64,000 nucleotides of DNA from Rehmannia glutinosa. Lineage: Eukaryota; Streptophyta; Magnoliopsida; Lamiales; Orobanchaceae. Below are positions 44,751 to 55,931 of this stretch, in pieces. The position numbers and the translations under genes were made by a program. Position 1 is the stretch's first letter. Every line of letters starts with the position of its first letter. The stretch lies in contig CM071928.1 in assembly GCA_016081115.2 (NCBI GenBank), positions 60,333,950 through 60,397,949 on the forward strand. The letters run 5' to 3'. Under the pieces are notes generated by a model that searched no databases, was not told where the DNA came from, and was given only the letters and a program-made list of their open reading frames with translations.

Positions 44751-44802
44751 ATTCGAACCCACGACCTGTTATGTATGGAAGTGGAAATTTACCACTAAGC
44801 TA
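44751..44802 (-). other. tRNA-like sequence with A and B boxes
   Basis: On the minus strand TAGCTTAGTGG fits a Pol III A box, and GGTTCGAAT 32 bases later fits a B box (TGGGTTCGAAT). The cloverleaf is not convincing, so it may be a SINE head or decayed tRNA copy inside the CACTA element. Confidence 0.35.
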
Positions 44803-45796
44803 AGTTGATTCTTATTACAACTTTTGCTTTGTTTTATATATATACACACAAACATATATAAATATATATATTATATGTATATATAATTTATTTTATATAA
44901 TAAAGATTATATTTTATAATATATGTATTAAATTATATTATACACTGTATATATCAAATTTTATATTGTATAGTATATAGTTTGAAAATCATATTATATT
45001 ATATATTAAAGGACACAACAAATTAAAAATATCAAAAATATATAAAATAAATTTACCGACTGATAAATATTCAATCGGTAAAAATAAAAAATATATAAAA
45101 ATATAAAATTAATTTACCGACAGATAAAAAATTTCTAACAGTAAAAAAATTAAATAATAAAGAAAATAACGAAAAAATAATTTACCGACGGAAAAAATTC
45201 CTAAGTAATTACCGACAACATCAATTTTCATTGGTAATTTTTTTTAAAAAAGTAAAAAAAAAAAAAAAAAAGGCTTAACGATGAAATTGGTCTCCGTTAC
45301 TAAAAATTAAAAAATAAATAAATAATAATAATAAAATATATACATGCGGATTTTTCGTCGGTATTAAGACGGAATTAATTGCCTTCGTAAAAAATAAAAA
45401 AATAAAAGCAAAACTAAAATACTTTGTAAAAAGAAAATAAAAATTCAGTTAAAAAAACAGAGTACATGATGTCTACAATTTTTAGGTTTGGTGACATCAA
45501 TTAATTAAATATATATTTGACATGATTTAATGATAGTTATATAATTTTGTGTTACTAAAATATAGCTTAAAAAGTGTTACAATCAATAAAATATAGTGTT
45601 GCCAAGAGTGCTTCTTAAATAAAGTGATACCTATTTGTGTTACAAAAGATATAACAAAAACAAAGTGATACTTAAAAAGTGTTACTTATATAAAAGTGTT
45701 ACATATAAGCGTTACATATTGATAAATGTGTTACCTATTTGCGTTACAAAAGAAATAACAAAAAAAGTGATACCTAAAAGGTGTTACTTATATAAA

Positions 45797-46920
45797 TGGC
45801 CTTCAAAAAGAAGGAGAAAGAGAAAGCCATACCGGCGGGAGCTCGAGCGCCCCGCCTCAGAGTATGGTGAGCGAAGGTCGCGGTCTCGCAAGCCGGAGAG
45901 TGATGGGTGCCCCGGTTCTCATTCCGGGGATCATACTAATGGTGTTCATGCTCTCTGTCCTCCTTCTGGCTCTTCTAGGGGGAAGAGGCCAAGGACGGAG
46001 CCTAGCGATGCTGCTTTCGGGACCATTGATCCCTGAGTTATCTTTTCTCTTGGAGTTAACTGTCATGAGGGGATTCAGTCCCATTGGGACTTAACTGATT
46101 CTGGTACTAGAAGAGTAGTGTCAGCAAGTCCCGCCTTGGATCTCTGTCCTTCAAGGATATCGAGACACATCTCTGTGGAGACATCGCCCGGGTAAGCTTC
46201 GTAATTACTTCACATTTTCATTCTTCATTCTTGTTTCTTTTCATTTAGTTAAAACTTGTGCAAATTTTGGTATAGATTCTGAACTTTGCTACGATATCGA
46301 GTAATCATGGCGAGGTGGTGGAGATGGAGAACCATCAATTATGGGATAAGGTGAAGAGCCTCACGGCGGGCACTACCCGATATGAGAGCCACATGCCTGA
46401 TCTGACCAAGAAGTATAATTGGGCAAAATCCCAGCTTGAACACGAGGGGAAGACAGGTGAGGTGTTTTTCCAGTCTTCAGCTGGCGCATAGTTGCTAGTC
46501 ATGGCGAGGTCCGAGTCGGTGGAGACTTATAAGGCTTCCACGGAGTATCGCTCGGAGTTGTTGAGGTAGTCCTCCATTTTATATGATAGGGCAGTCCGCC
46601 ATTGCCGAAAACTTCCACGGCAGAGCGGAAAGGCCTCCAGCGAGGTGATAAGCATCTTGGAATGTGACATCTCTGATGAGGAAGAGGGTGAGAAGATCGA
46701 GGCCCTGCAGGATCTTTCCGATGGAGCCGACGGTCTAGGTGGCTGTGATAGAGAGGAGACCGGTGGAGTTAATGCTGTAGAGGGGGACAAAACCCCATGT
46801 CTGATTAGTGATAACTTCATTCCAGCATGGCCTTTGATTCTAGCCCACCTGTTTAGGGCTTGCTTTACGTACTCAGATATTTTTTGTTTCTTTTTTTTAC
46901 TTGAAATGTTTCTTTGCCTC
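45797..46920 (+). pseudogene. GC-rich captured gene fragment with an intron
   Basis: This part is visibly richer in GC than the rest of the CACTA element and lies between its right-hand subterminal repeats. A basic S/R/P-rich frame (to 46036) is followed by a frame around 46130-46490, in which an 84-bp intron-like segment (46192-46275, GTAAGC to TATAG) joins two parts in phase. After the intron the frame is charged and helical in character (EVVEMENHQLWDKVKSL..) and runs to a TAG near 46490; a further acidic frame follows (46645-46926). I do not recognise the parent. Stops between segments make it non-functional. Keeping an intron suggests capture as DNA. Confidence 0.5.
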
Positions 46921-46923
46921 GAG

Positions 46924-47168
46924 TAGGGTTGGCCAAATAGAACCAAAATTGGGTTCCAAACCAGAACCAAAACCGTGATCAATGATTCCGGAATCGTTGA
47001 CCGGTCAACAGTTCCAAAACTGGAACCCTAACCGTCTAATCCGGTTCCAGTCCCGATTTCTTGGTCCCAAACCCGTGGAATCGGCGGTTTTAATCGTCGG
47101 TCAGAACCGTCGATGGAACCGTGGTGGAACCGGCGGTTAAAACCGCTGGTTTTGAGGTTAAAACCGAT
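46924..47168. mobile_element. hAT-like remnant G
   Basis: Starts TAGGGTTGGCCAAATAG and continues with CCGGTTCCA/GGAACCG-type inverted motifs (GGAACCGGCGG, GAACCGTCG) typical of such elements. The right end is not visible. Confidence 0.4.
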
Positions 47169-47626
47169 GATTTTTTATTTTTTTGGGTAAAAATATAATA
47201 TCCCGGATCTCAAACTAGTCGTTAATTTAACCAAAATATTAAACACTATATGTATCAAAATGACATATATTAGTTAATTTATTTTATTAATTAGACGGAA
47301 TAATGTAATATTAGAAGAGAATTAGATAGTAAGTCTAATATTAATAACTTTGTTCGCAAGTTTTTATATATAATGTTAACATGATATATCATATATTATA
47401 TATATATATCAAGAGTAAAACAATAGTATAAGATATATGTTTGCATCATTGCATGAACAAAAGAGGATTTGCACGAAACATATAAGTGTTACATATTGAT
47501 AAAGTGCTACAAAAGTGTTACATAAATATTGTAATGTAAAAAGTGTTACAAACATGTGTTATATATGTACCTTATGTAAAAAGTGCTACAAAATTTGTGT
47601 TACCAAATGTCATTTATGTTGTAGTA

Positions 47627-48181
47627 TAAAACATGTGAAGGGCCCCACAAGTCAGAATCAACAAGCTCAAAAGGATTAGTGGATTTAGAGGGATGAGATG
47701 CATAAAGTTGTTGATGCAATTTACCAAGTTTACATGCATCACAAAATTGTAACTGACTGATATTTGATTTAACATCCATATAATGCATAACATGAGAAAG
47801 AACAGAGGGATGTCCATGTTTTCTGTGCCACAGGTTTATATCAGACTTACAAGATGAAGCAACAAAAACATTATAGGAGATAGACTGAGATTTATTGAAA
47901 CTAGCAATTGAATTTATATTAGGCAAAGTAGAAGACTGAGAGGATGATGTAGCAAGCCTGGAAAGAGACTTGAATTTGAGATGCTTGAGATGAGAAAGAT
48001 CAAGCTGATACAGTCCATCTTTAAGTAGTCCTTCCAGCATGATCTTGTGAGTTTGTTTGTCCTTAACATGACAACAATTATGAATAAATCCAATATGTGA
48101 AATAGCAAGATTAGAGCCATTACCCACTGTAAGCTTCTCAGATCCTTGGTAGTTAGCTGCACTAAGACTAAGATTCTCCAT
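47627..48181 (-). pseudogene. pol: Ale-type pol, N-terminal part: protease end, GAG-pre-integrase, integrase start
   Basis: The minus frame has VGNGSNLAISHIG (end of protease), a long S/K-rich spacer, the HHCC module (LWHRKHGHPS, CDACKLGK) and the first catalytic Asp region (ELVDSDLWGPSH), ending where the CACTA element begins. The next integrase residues are found at 40458 across the two inserts. Confidence 0.88.
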
Positions 48182-48189
48182 ATCAACGA

Positions 48190-49610
48190 TTATGTGATTT
48201 GTGGCTCCGCTGTCAAAATATCGGAAGGATCCACACTTGGAGCAAAAACACTAGAGGTAAGAAAGGCCTGTGAAGATTGAGAACTTGCAGAATTGATATT
48301 GGCACTAGTAAAACTTATATCAAATCTTTTATAGCACTTGATTGCTAAATGATTTAGTTTGCCACACAATTGGCAAATAGGTCTGGCATTGTGATGACAT
48401 TGGAAACATCCTCCACGACCACGACCTCTAGGAAATCGAACTCTGCCACGAAAATGATCAAAATGTGTGGCAATACGAGCTGAAGGAGCAGATAAAACAG
48501 AGGTTTGCATAGAAACATGAGTACCAATAGCAACATGATTTTGTAGACGCATTTCACGAGTTTGTAGAATGAACTGAGCCTTTTTCAACGAAACAGCCAA
48601 TGATGGGCGGACGTTACCTCTTATGGGGACACGTGCCCCCATAAGTTTTCCATTTTTTTTTGTCTTTTTAATATTTATTATTTTCTTTACAAATTGAATA
48701 TTAGTTATGTTTTAAAAAATAAAAGTGTGTCATACTAATTGTTTTTAATGTAGAATATTTTACTACTTATTTAACTTTAAAAGCAATTCATTCAGAAAAA
48801 AATGTGTGCTCCTCTAATTTTTTTAATAAGTTGGGAGGAGTGGTTGGAGGGAAGAATGTAAATCTCAAAGAAACTCAAACACTTAGGTTCAAACTCTGAT
48901 CAATATCATTGCAAAGGGTGAAAAATATCACTTGAACTACAAACTCATAGTAATTGTGCTCCAATAATTACTTTTTTATGTAGTTTACAAAACAATTATG
49001 CCATTGTTTTGTGCCCCCATTGTGAAAGATCTCTGAATCCGTCCCTGGAAACAACATCAACATGAGTGGTAAGATTTACAATAACATATTCATAATCAAA
49101 ATCTAATCATCCAAGAATATAAAGTACCAATTCATCATCAGTAATGGCCTGACCAATCAAACCTGAATCATCAGCTACAGACTTCATCTTCAATATAAAT
49201 TCATCAATTGTAAGGTCACCTTTCTTCATAGTCTGTAGAGACAAACGGAGCTGCATCGCTTGAGCTTTGGATTGGGTAACAAATAGTTTTTCCAGCACAT
49301 ACATACCTGATATGATGACATCGACTTACATGTCCTAACATCGATTCGCTGATAGATGATAAGAGCCAACTAAGAAGAAATTGATCACGACGTAGCCAGA
49401 TGTGATACTCAGGATTTGAAACCATTTCAAAAGCACTAGTACAATATCAGAGAGAAACTCGGCCGGTAACAAATAGCCATCGAAACCATGAGCTCGGATT
49501 GTAGATAAGACCTGAGCTTTCCAAAAGTGATAGTTACCACGATCCAAACGAACACTGATCGGAATGAAATGAGAAGTAGATCCGACAATCGAAACCGGAG
49601 AAGAATCCAT
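48190..49610 (-). pseudogene. gag: Ale-type gag, interrupted by a MITE
   Basis: Starts at ATG 49610 (MDSSPVSIVG, then LDRGNYHFWKAQVLSTIRAHG, the usual N-terminal gag motif). It continues in broken frames through QLRLSLQTMKKGDLTIDEF and DDELVLYILG, is cut by the 450-bp MITE at 48598-49047, and resumes to a CCHC knuckle (CQLCGKLNHLAIKC) near 48340. Several frame changes make it non-functional. Confidence 0.85.
48598..49047. mobile_element. hAT MITE H in Ale gag (450 bp)
   Basis: The right end TCCGTCCCTG and left CAATGATGGGCGGA form imperfect CA...TG inverted repeats (CAGGGACGGA type). Flanking 8-mers GAAACAGC (48590-48597) and GAAACAAC (49048-49055) match at 7 of 8 positions. Gag coding resumes on both sides. 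Confidence 0.75.
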
Positions 49611-49657
49611 GGAGATCGGTTGCTTAACCGTAAAAAAATTCAGTTGAGCTATCAACT

Positions 49658-49671
49658 GGCTCTGGATACCA
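49658..49671 (-). promoter_or_regulatory. Primer-binding site of the Ale-type element
   Basis: The minus strand TGGTATCCAGAGCC just inside the right LTR resembles the initiator-Met tRNA complement with one extra base. Confidence 0.7.
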
Positions 49672-49674
49672 TAA

Positions 49675-49825
49675 TGAAGAGAGAAATGTAGAGTGATTTC
49701 ATTTATGAGAATTAAGGAATTACAGAGAGGGGAACATCTTATTTATAGAGGAAGTTAGAGGATGAAACTAATCTAACAGTAAGCTAACTGTAACAGAAAG
49801 CTTAACTAATTCTAAACTAATTACA
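49675..49825 (-). repeat. 5' LTR of the Ale-type element (151 bp)
   Basis: Pairs with 37794-37944 at few differences. It lies next to the primer-binding site. Confidence 0.88.
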
Positions 49826-49844
49826 ACTGAATTAATTTGGTGGC

Positions 49845-49985
49845 ACCGTAGTTCACTGTCGAAGTCCTCAAATTGCATAAATTTTTCAATCTTTGTTCCC
49901 ATATTGCTACCACCTATAGTTAGTGACCAATATTGCCACCTCATGATCTTATAGTTAAGAGACCAAAATCGCAATTTAGCCGACA
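49845..49985. repeat. Right arm of the inverted-repeat element split by copia
   Basis: Reverse complement of the 37404-37590 arm: AGTCCTCAAATTGCATAAAT, TTTTTCAATCTT, ATTGCTACCACCTATAGTTA and a GACCAAAATCGCAATTTA outer part. Confidence 0.6.
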
Positions 49986-50117
49986 TATACATATCCACCA
50001 GTATCAAATATCAAACAGTATATGTGTATATATGTTTTTTCATACCTAAATATTTTGCCTATTGTTATTGAAAATAACAAAACTTTGACATGAGTGGCGG
50101 CGAGATGTACTATTAAG

Positions 50118-50823
50118 TAGGGGTGTAAATGAATCGAATCGAATCGAACAATAAATTATTCTATTTGTATTCGGCTCATTTAGAGAATATTCTTTCAATG
50201 TTCGAATATAAAATATGATTCTTATTCTTATTTGAAAATATATTCGAATATATTCCAATCAATTCGAATATTCGTAATCAAGATCCTAACCTATCATTAT
50301 CTTTTTTTTCCTACAATATCTTTTTTAGATTGCTATAAATATTATAATCTAAATAATAACTTTGGGTCATTCAATTATTAAATACATCAATAACATATTA
50401 ATCACCAAACACATGAACAAACAAAAAGACTATTGTCATATGTCGAATCCACCAAAATTATACTACAAGAATATAATTATATATATATGGGCTTATTAGT
50501 TTGGACTTTTATAAGTGAATACATGATTTATTATATATTAGTAATCTACATAAATAATAATATACTTGTATGTATAAAGATTTCATATAAGTGATTTGTA
50601 TAAATATAAGTATATTTATATATATATATATATAATATTATTCGAATATTCTTTCAAATACTCGAATCAAATATAATGAATATTCATATTTATATTTGCA
50701 TAATATGCGAATCAGAATAATTATTCTTATTTGGATTCATATTCTAATATTCCGAACTCGAATGTTAATATACAAATTCGAATTTTGAATCAAATCAAAA
50801 GATTCGCTTCCTTTACACCCCTA
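50118..50823. mobile_element. hAT-like element F (706 bp)
   Basis: TAGGGGTGTAAATGAATCG and CGCTTCCTTTACACCCCTA are inverted ends. Flanking 8-mers CTATTAAG (50110-50117) and CTGCTAAG (50824-50831) match at 6 of 8. Subterminal GAATCGAA/TTCGAATATTC motifs repeat in both halves; the core is AT-rich. No coding capacity. Confidence 0.78.
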
Positions 50824-50960
50824 CTGCTAAGTAATAAAATTAAAATTATTACTTATCACATATTTTAAGTGGCATTTTTTTACTATTTATGAAAATCATA
50901 TCAATTATTATATATATATATTATATTCAAATGACAACTTCATTAAATACAAACCATTAT

Positions 50961-51280
50961 CACTACAATAATATTCCAGGTTACTGGCATAATTTATTGA
51001 TCGACAGAAATAATTTTGTCAATAAATTTTATAGTTATCTACAAAATAAAAATATTATTTTTTCCCAAACCGTACCAACCAATAACCGACAAATCACCAA
51101 TAAATTTTAATTTTATCGACAGAAATGTTGTTGGTATTTACCAATAATTTTAAATTAATTTGTTGGTAAATATTTACTTATAATAATTTTACCTACAGCG
51201 ATTTTACCTATACACTTTGCAGTTATTTTAATACTTACCTATAGATTTTTCTGTAGGTAAATTAAAATTTTCTTCTAGTG
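50961..51280. mobile_element. CACTA-type MITE (320 bp)
   Basis: Starts CACTACAATAAT and ends TTTTCTTCTAGTG, the CACTA...TAGTG termini. Inside, TTTATCGACAGAAAT, TTGGTAAATATT and CTGTAGGTAAATT repeat in both orientations as subterminal motifs. A 3-bp duplication is not clear (TAT left, ATA right). Confidence 0.6.
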
Positions 51281-51972
51281 ATATGTCATTAAATAATATC
51301 AAAATATCAAATATTGTTGAATCTTAAACGTTTACTGCTACACTAAAAGGAATTTTCTTGAGGGAATGATGAAATTTTAATTCCATATACTATATAACAA
51401 CCGAGTGCCACGTGTTCAAATCGGCAGGGCCACGCATCCACGTCTTTTTAAGCCCAATACCAAGGCAAGATTTAGGAATGAGTGAATGCATCTCGTTGGG
51501 GCCATGAACAAACGGATTGCAATTTTATTCGCTTCATATTACATAGTATTTGATGAATGATGTGTGTATAAGATGATGCAATAACTGTACATGTGATCAC
51601 TCAACCAATATAGTAAAATAAGACGTGGAAAAAATATGGAAGAGATGGGGAATTTTTGGGTTTGAAGGCCGTTTCAGTCTTTGAGAAAGATTCGTATAGT
51701 AAAGGACAAGGCTGATGTTATTGGAATCACAAAATTCTCATCTACCCTCTCACACAAATGGAGTACATGATCCACTTCAACAAAATATTGTAATTATTTA
51801 CACTTTCTGGATTATGTGGAGGAGCCCAAATGAGCTAGCTATTAATTTATCGATGCTAGATTAATAAAATTTCTTGGATATGGAAGGAAGCTCGAAGTTT
51901 CTGCCGGCACAATAGTACAAAGGAGAAGAGATAAATCAAAAATAAAAATAAAATCACCTTAAACTTTAGTAA
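51281..51972. other. Unassigned low-copy DNA
   Basis: No frame or RNA was recognised. It contains unremarkable AT-rich DNA, with a G-box-like CCACGTGT near 51410. Confidence 0.3.
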
Positions 51973-52300
51973 GGTGGTAATAAGCCAAATTTGCCACTTA
52001 TGTTATGTAAAAATGAAAAATAGCCATATTTTTTCAAAACCTATGTTTTTGAGCAATTTTGATTAAAAATTGACGGTCATTCCTGTCATGCATTCTCTAG
52101 TGAGGTATTTGGGCATTTTTTAAAAAATGAATGCGGTACATAACTCGATACCGATTCATGTGTCTCGGTCCCCAGAAATTTGAAAAACAAAGACAAAGTA
52201 GACATTTGAACTTAAAAATGGCTAAAAAATATGTGTTTGAAAATATGGCTAAAAAATATTTTTACTATTGAGAAGTGGACTTTTTAATAAATTTAGCACC
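51973..52300. mobile_element. Foldback/MITE with ~100-bp inverted arms
   Basis: The left arm (GGTGGTAATAAGCCAAAT, CCACTTATG, ATAGCCATATTTTTTCAAAA) matches the reverse complement of the right arm (GGTGCTAAATTT, CCACTTCTC, TTAGCCATATTTTCAAACA). No clear target duplication. Confidence 0.6.
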
Positions 52301-52530
52301 TAGATATGCATATATATATGGATACTGGTTCCATTTTCCGAATTTCTTGCGTTGCTCCTCCCAGACACCACATCAAATGTCATTTATCTGTTGGCAAAAA
52401 TTCATGTAGGACTGTTTTATGGGTCTCAATCCGTAAGGCGGATCCTATTTGACCCGCGATCTCTGGACCAGTCCGCGGTCAAAGCATCTCACGCTTTTTT
52501 TTTTTTTTTTTTTTTTTTGTTTTTCTTTTG
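52301..52530. other. Spacer with a 20+ bp T run
   Basis: A GC-richer segment (GACCCGCGATCTCTGGACC, GTCCGCGGTC) precedes a poly-T run at about 52496-52518. It could be the reversed tail of a SINE or LINE, but no body was recognised. Confidence 0.3.
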
Positions 52531-53205
52531 ATTAAAGTAGCGCTTTTATGAGAAAAGTATACTAGGTATTTTAGATAAAGTATCATATTATCTAATATAG
52601 CCACATATTATGATTACATTACATTGAAGGAAAAATAAATATATCAGAGTTAAAGTAACACCTTTATGAGTACAAATATATATTTTTGAGACAAAATATC
52701 ATGTTTTAAGAGTAAAAATATCTGTTTTTTAAATAAAGTATTTCATTTTTAATAATAAATACAAAGAAAGATGAATAATAAATATAATAGAGTTAAAGTA
52801 ATACTTTTATAAGTAAAAGTATTTGTTTTTTGAGATAAAGTAACATATTTTTTTAATATAATCACAAATTATGAATATATTACAATAAATATATATACAC
52901 CAGAATTAAAGTAACACTTTTATACGTTAAAATATCTATTTTTTGAGATAAAGTATCATATTTTTTAAATGTAGTCACAAATTAGAAATGAAAGAAAGAA
53001 GGAAAAATAAAAAATAAATATGATATAGTTAAAGTAACACTTTTATAAGTAAAAATATCCGTTTTTTGAGATAAAGTATCAGATTTCGTACAGTTACAAA
53101 CTAGGAACAAAAAAAGAGGAAAAATAAAAAATAAATATGATGTAGTTAAAGTAACACTTTTATAAGTATCCATTTATTGAGATAATGTATCATGTTTTTT
53201 AATAG
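52531..53205. repeat. Six-unit tandem array, ~113-143 bp period
   Basis: TTAAAGTAACACTTTTATAAG and variants recur near 52533, 52651, 52794, 52907, 53030 and 53147. Each is followed by TTTTTTGAGATAAAGTATCAT and an AT-rich tail with AAAAATAAATAT. Confidence 0.85.
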
Positions 53206-53236
53206 ACTTGGGTTCGATTCTTAGCCTTTGCATTTA

Positions 53237-54491
53237 TGTCAGTCCAAGTGGCAACGATAATCTAGAGGGGGGGTGAATAGATTATGCCGATTTTTCGCAA
53301 TTAGCCCTCTTTTTCGAATGATCAATCAAAGACAAGAATAAATGTGCGGAAATTAAACAACACGCCTCGATTTATAGAGATTCAACCCACCTAAGGCCTA
53401 GTCCTATACCACCCCATTATCTCCGGGATAGATTTCAAAAAGAAAAAAGATTTTATTAATTACCACAATTAATACAACATCACCTACAACACCTCTTTGG
53501 AGATTACCTCAATCTCCCTTGAAGATTACCGCAATCTTCTACGGCACCTTGTGAAGATTACCACAATCTTCAACCTTGAAGAATACCAAATTCTTCAACA
53601 CCTCAAAGAGCACCAAACTCTTCAATAAGAAGATTACCACAATCTTCTTGCACCTAACACCTAGATCACCCAAGTGTGTTCTTACCACAAGAACACTCAC
53701 AAGGATATCTTGTGTTGAATGATGAACCCAAAAATTCAAGATTACAACTCTATAAAGAAAAATACAATTTTGAGTGCAAGTGTAATCAAGAATCAAGCCT
53801 AGACCTCAAGATGTGAAAGTGAAATACTTAGGCTATAAATACAACAAGAGTGTTGTATATGAAAGCTTAGAAATTTGCAGATTTCTTGTTGTGTATTTGC
53901 TTGTGTTGTTCTTGTTTTGTGTCTTCAAATCATCCTCTATTTATAGGAGAGTCTTCACCAACATAGGCTCCTCCTTCTTCACTTTTGTCTACAAAAAGAG
54001 GATCACAAGATGTAGAAATATTGTACAAAAATGAAAAGCAAATCTTGTTGATAAGGAGTCCAACGGTACAAATTTTGCTGTCAAAATATTACACAGGGCG
54101 ACTGGTTGCTCTATAGAAAATTTCGAACATTAAATGAAATTAGTGCGATCCAGACACAGGTTGCAGGGGGGGTCCGACCGGTCGCCCTAGGGTCCGACCG
54201 GTCGGCCCCAACTCGGACCGGTCCCTCTTCACAATTTCAAGTATGGAGTGTTCTGTTTCAATTTGTTTGTTCTCCAGGTACCGGTCGACCGTTTGCTCGA
54301 CCGGTCGATCTCCAACTTGAAATGTTGTCCATTTTTTTGTCAAAAATAAACTTAAAAAAATACTCCAAAAAATTAGTAAAAATATTTTAAATCAATGGAG
54401 AGTATTTGGACAACATTTATAAACATTGTTTTGGTATAAAAACTCATTTAACCAAAATCATCAAAATCTTGATAAAAACATTTATCTAACA
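53237..54491 (-). repeat. 3' LTR of second SIRE-family copy (1255 bp)
   Basis: Opens TGTCAGTCCAAGTGGC and closes TTATCTAACA on the plus strand. It has the same block order as the 20472 element: GATTACCACAA units, then GACCGGTC block, then one copy of the GTTGTCCA/CGGAGTATTT segment. Confidence 0.88.
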
Positions 54492-55862
54492 ATCTCCCCC
54501 TTTTTGATGATTACAAACCAAAACAATTTTAGGAGATCGATTTTAAAAACAAAACACATTTTCCGGTCTAAAACATCAATCCATAACAAGCAACATTTGT
54601 CATAAGTACAAACCCTAGGATAGGAGCAAATATATTTCAAAAATATTTTTGCACAAGCTCCCCCTATCAATATGCACATTAAGAATAAGTATAGAAGCAA
54701 CTAACTAAAAGCTAAAAGCTTAGCTTTTACAAAATAAGCTTGAATTATTTGAGCTTAGAAGCTCCCCTTGTCAAATAGACATCATTAGTCAAGCATAAAA
54801 GTCCATAATACATCAAATGGACTAAGTATCATTTACAGCTTTTGGCTTTTAAGAGCCCTAGCTTATAGCTTTTCTTGCGAGCTTATTTTCGCTTCTTTGA
54901 GCGTATGAGCGTTTTTCCTATTTCTCCCCCTTTGGAATCATCAAAAAGAATGTTAGCACGATAAAAACATCATACAATTATATCAAAGAGCGCAATTTAA
55001 TTGATTTATCGAGCATTTTGAACATTGAAGCTTAAATTCCAAATAAAAAGGAAAAAATTGCTCATTTGATTTGCAAAAGCTCATTTGATTGATAAAACAT
55101 GATCTCTATAAACTTATAAGACTTTTCAAATCAAGAGAATCATGTAGGTGATGAATTTTTCATAGAAATATTTTGTCGAATACTTGGCGTGCATCGAAAC
55201 AAGAGATATATAACGCCTTTGTAAATCATCTAAGCCAAAAAATTTCATCACCAAATGCAATATAACAACATTCATCCATCAACAATCATCATATACATTA
55301 TACTAATGCAAGAATATTATCAAAATAGCAAGATATAAACACATTCTCAAGGGTTCAACCCAATTGAGATTAAAAGGAGAAATTCTTACCAATTGATCGG
55401 AGAAGTCGGATGATAAGGATGAAATAGAAGTTATATAAACTCAAAAATATAGATTTTATAAGAAGAAAATCATTTTGAGTGAATTTTGTATGAAAAATAC
55501 GAAGGGGTTCAATTTTGGAAGAAAATGATCAAAAATACGAAATGAAGGACAGAACCAATTTTACCCCTGAAATCATCTAGGCCGACCGGTCGACGTGTAG
55601 GGCGACCGGTGCCTGAACATGGTCGACCGGTCGACCTCTCCGTCGACCGAGTGCACGAACACCGATTCTGTTTCGTCAATTTTGCACCAAAAATTCGATT
55701 TTTCACCCCTAAGTTTTAAAAACATGCAAATTGCAAGCATAGACCTCATTCAATATACATTATGCCTAAACAAGCTTGAAATGAGATAAAAGACTCGACG
55801 ATTAATGGTTAAAAATGAATGTCCGCGAGTTATCCTTGAGACGGAATTAAACACGTCTCAAT
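53237..55862 (-). mobile_element. Second SIRE-family copy, 3' end only (minus strand)
   Basis: A 3' LTR (53237-54491) is followed by the family's non-coding post-pol region up to the point matching the end of pol in the 20472 element. There it is cut by a plus-strand member of the same family starting at 55863. The remainder would lie beyond the window. Purine tracts occur near 54493, 54660, 54764 and 54926, and a GACCGGTC-rich block is at 55580-55650. Confidence 0.85.
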
Positions 55863-55931
55863 TGTTTGATAAATGGTTTTATCATGATTTTGATGATTTT
55901 GTTTTTATACCAAAACAATGGTTTTAAAGGT

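Larger units (their letters stand above)
44385..47626. mobile_element. Non-autonomous CACTA (En/Spm) element with captured DNA
   Basis: The ends are TACTACAACATAAATGACA and its reverse complement, i.e. CACTACAA-type termini with a changed outer base. Many GTAACACTTTT subterminal repeats stand at the left end and AAAGTGTTAC at the right, as in transposase-binding zones of CACTA elements. Comparing the flanks with the interrupted copia integrase gives a 3-bp TAT duplication. No TNP transposase frame is present. The interior contains a tRNA-like sequence, a GC-rich captured fragment and a hAT remnant. Confidence 0.85.
37794..49825 (-). mobile_element. Ale/Retrofit-type Ty1/copia element, expanded by nested insertions
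   Basis: Two 151-bp LTRs (37794-37944 and 49675-49825, TG...CA) bound a minus-strand gag-pol. The coding parts are split by a gypsy solo LTR (40459-44366), a CACTA element (44385-47626) and a hAT MITE (48598-49047). Removing these leaves about 4.5 kb of internal sequence, normal for this lineage. No clean 5-bp target duplication was found. Confidence 0.85.

Noticed and set aside
51395..51480. G-box and CCACGT motifs as a gene promoter
   Set aside because: No downstream gene on either strand that they could serve.
53205..53236. Pol III B-box-like GGTTCGATTC
   Set aside because: No A box at a suitable distance and no cloverleaf.
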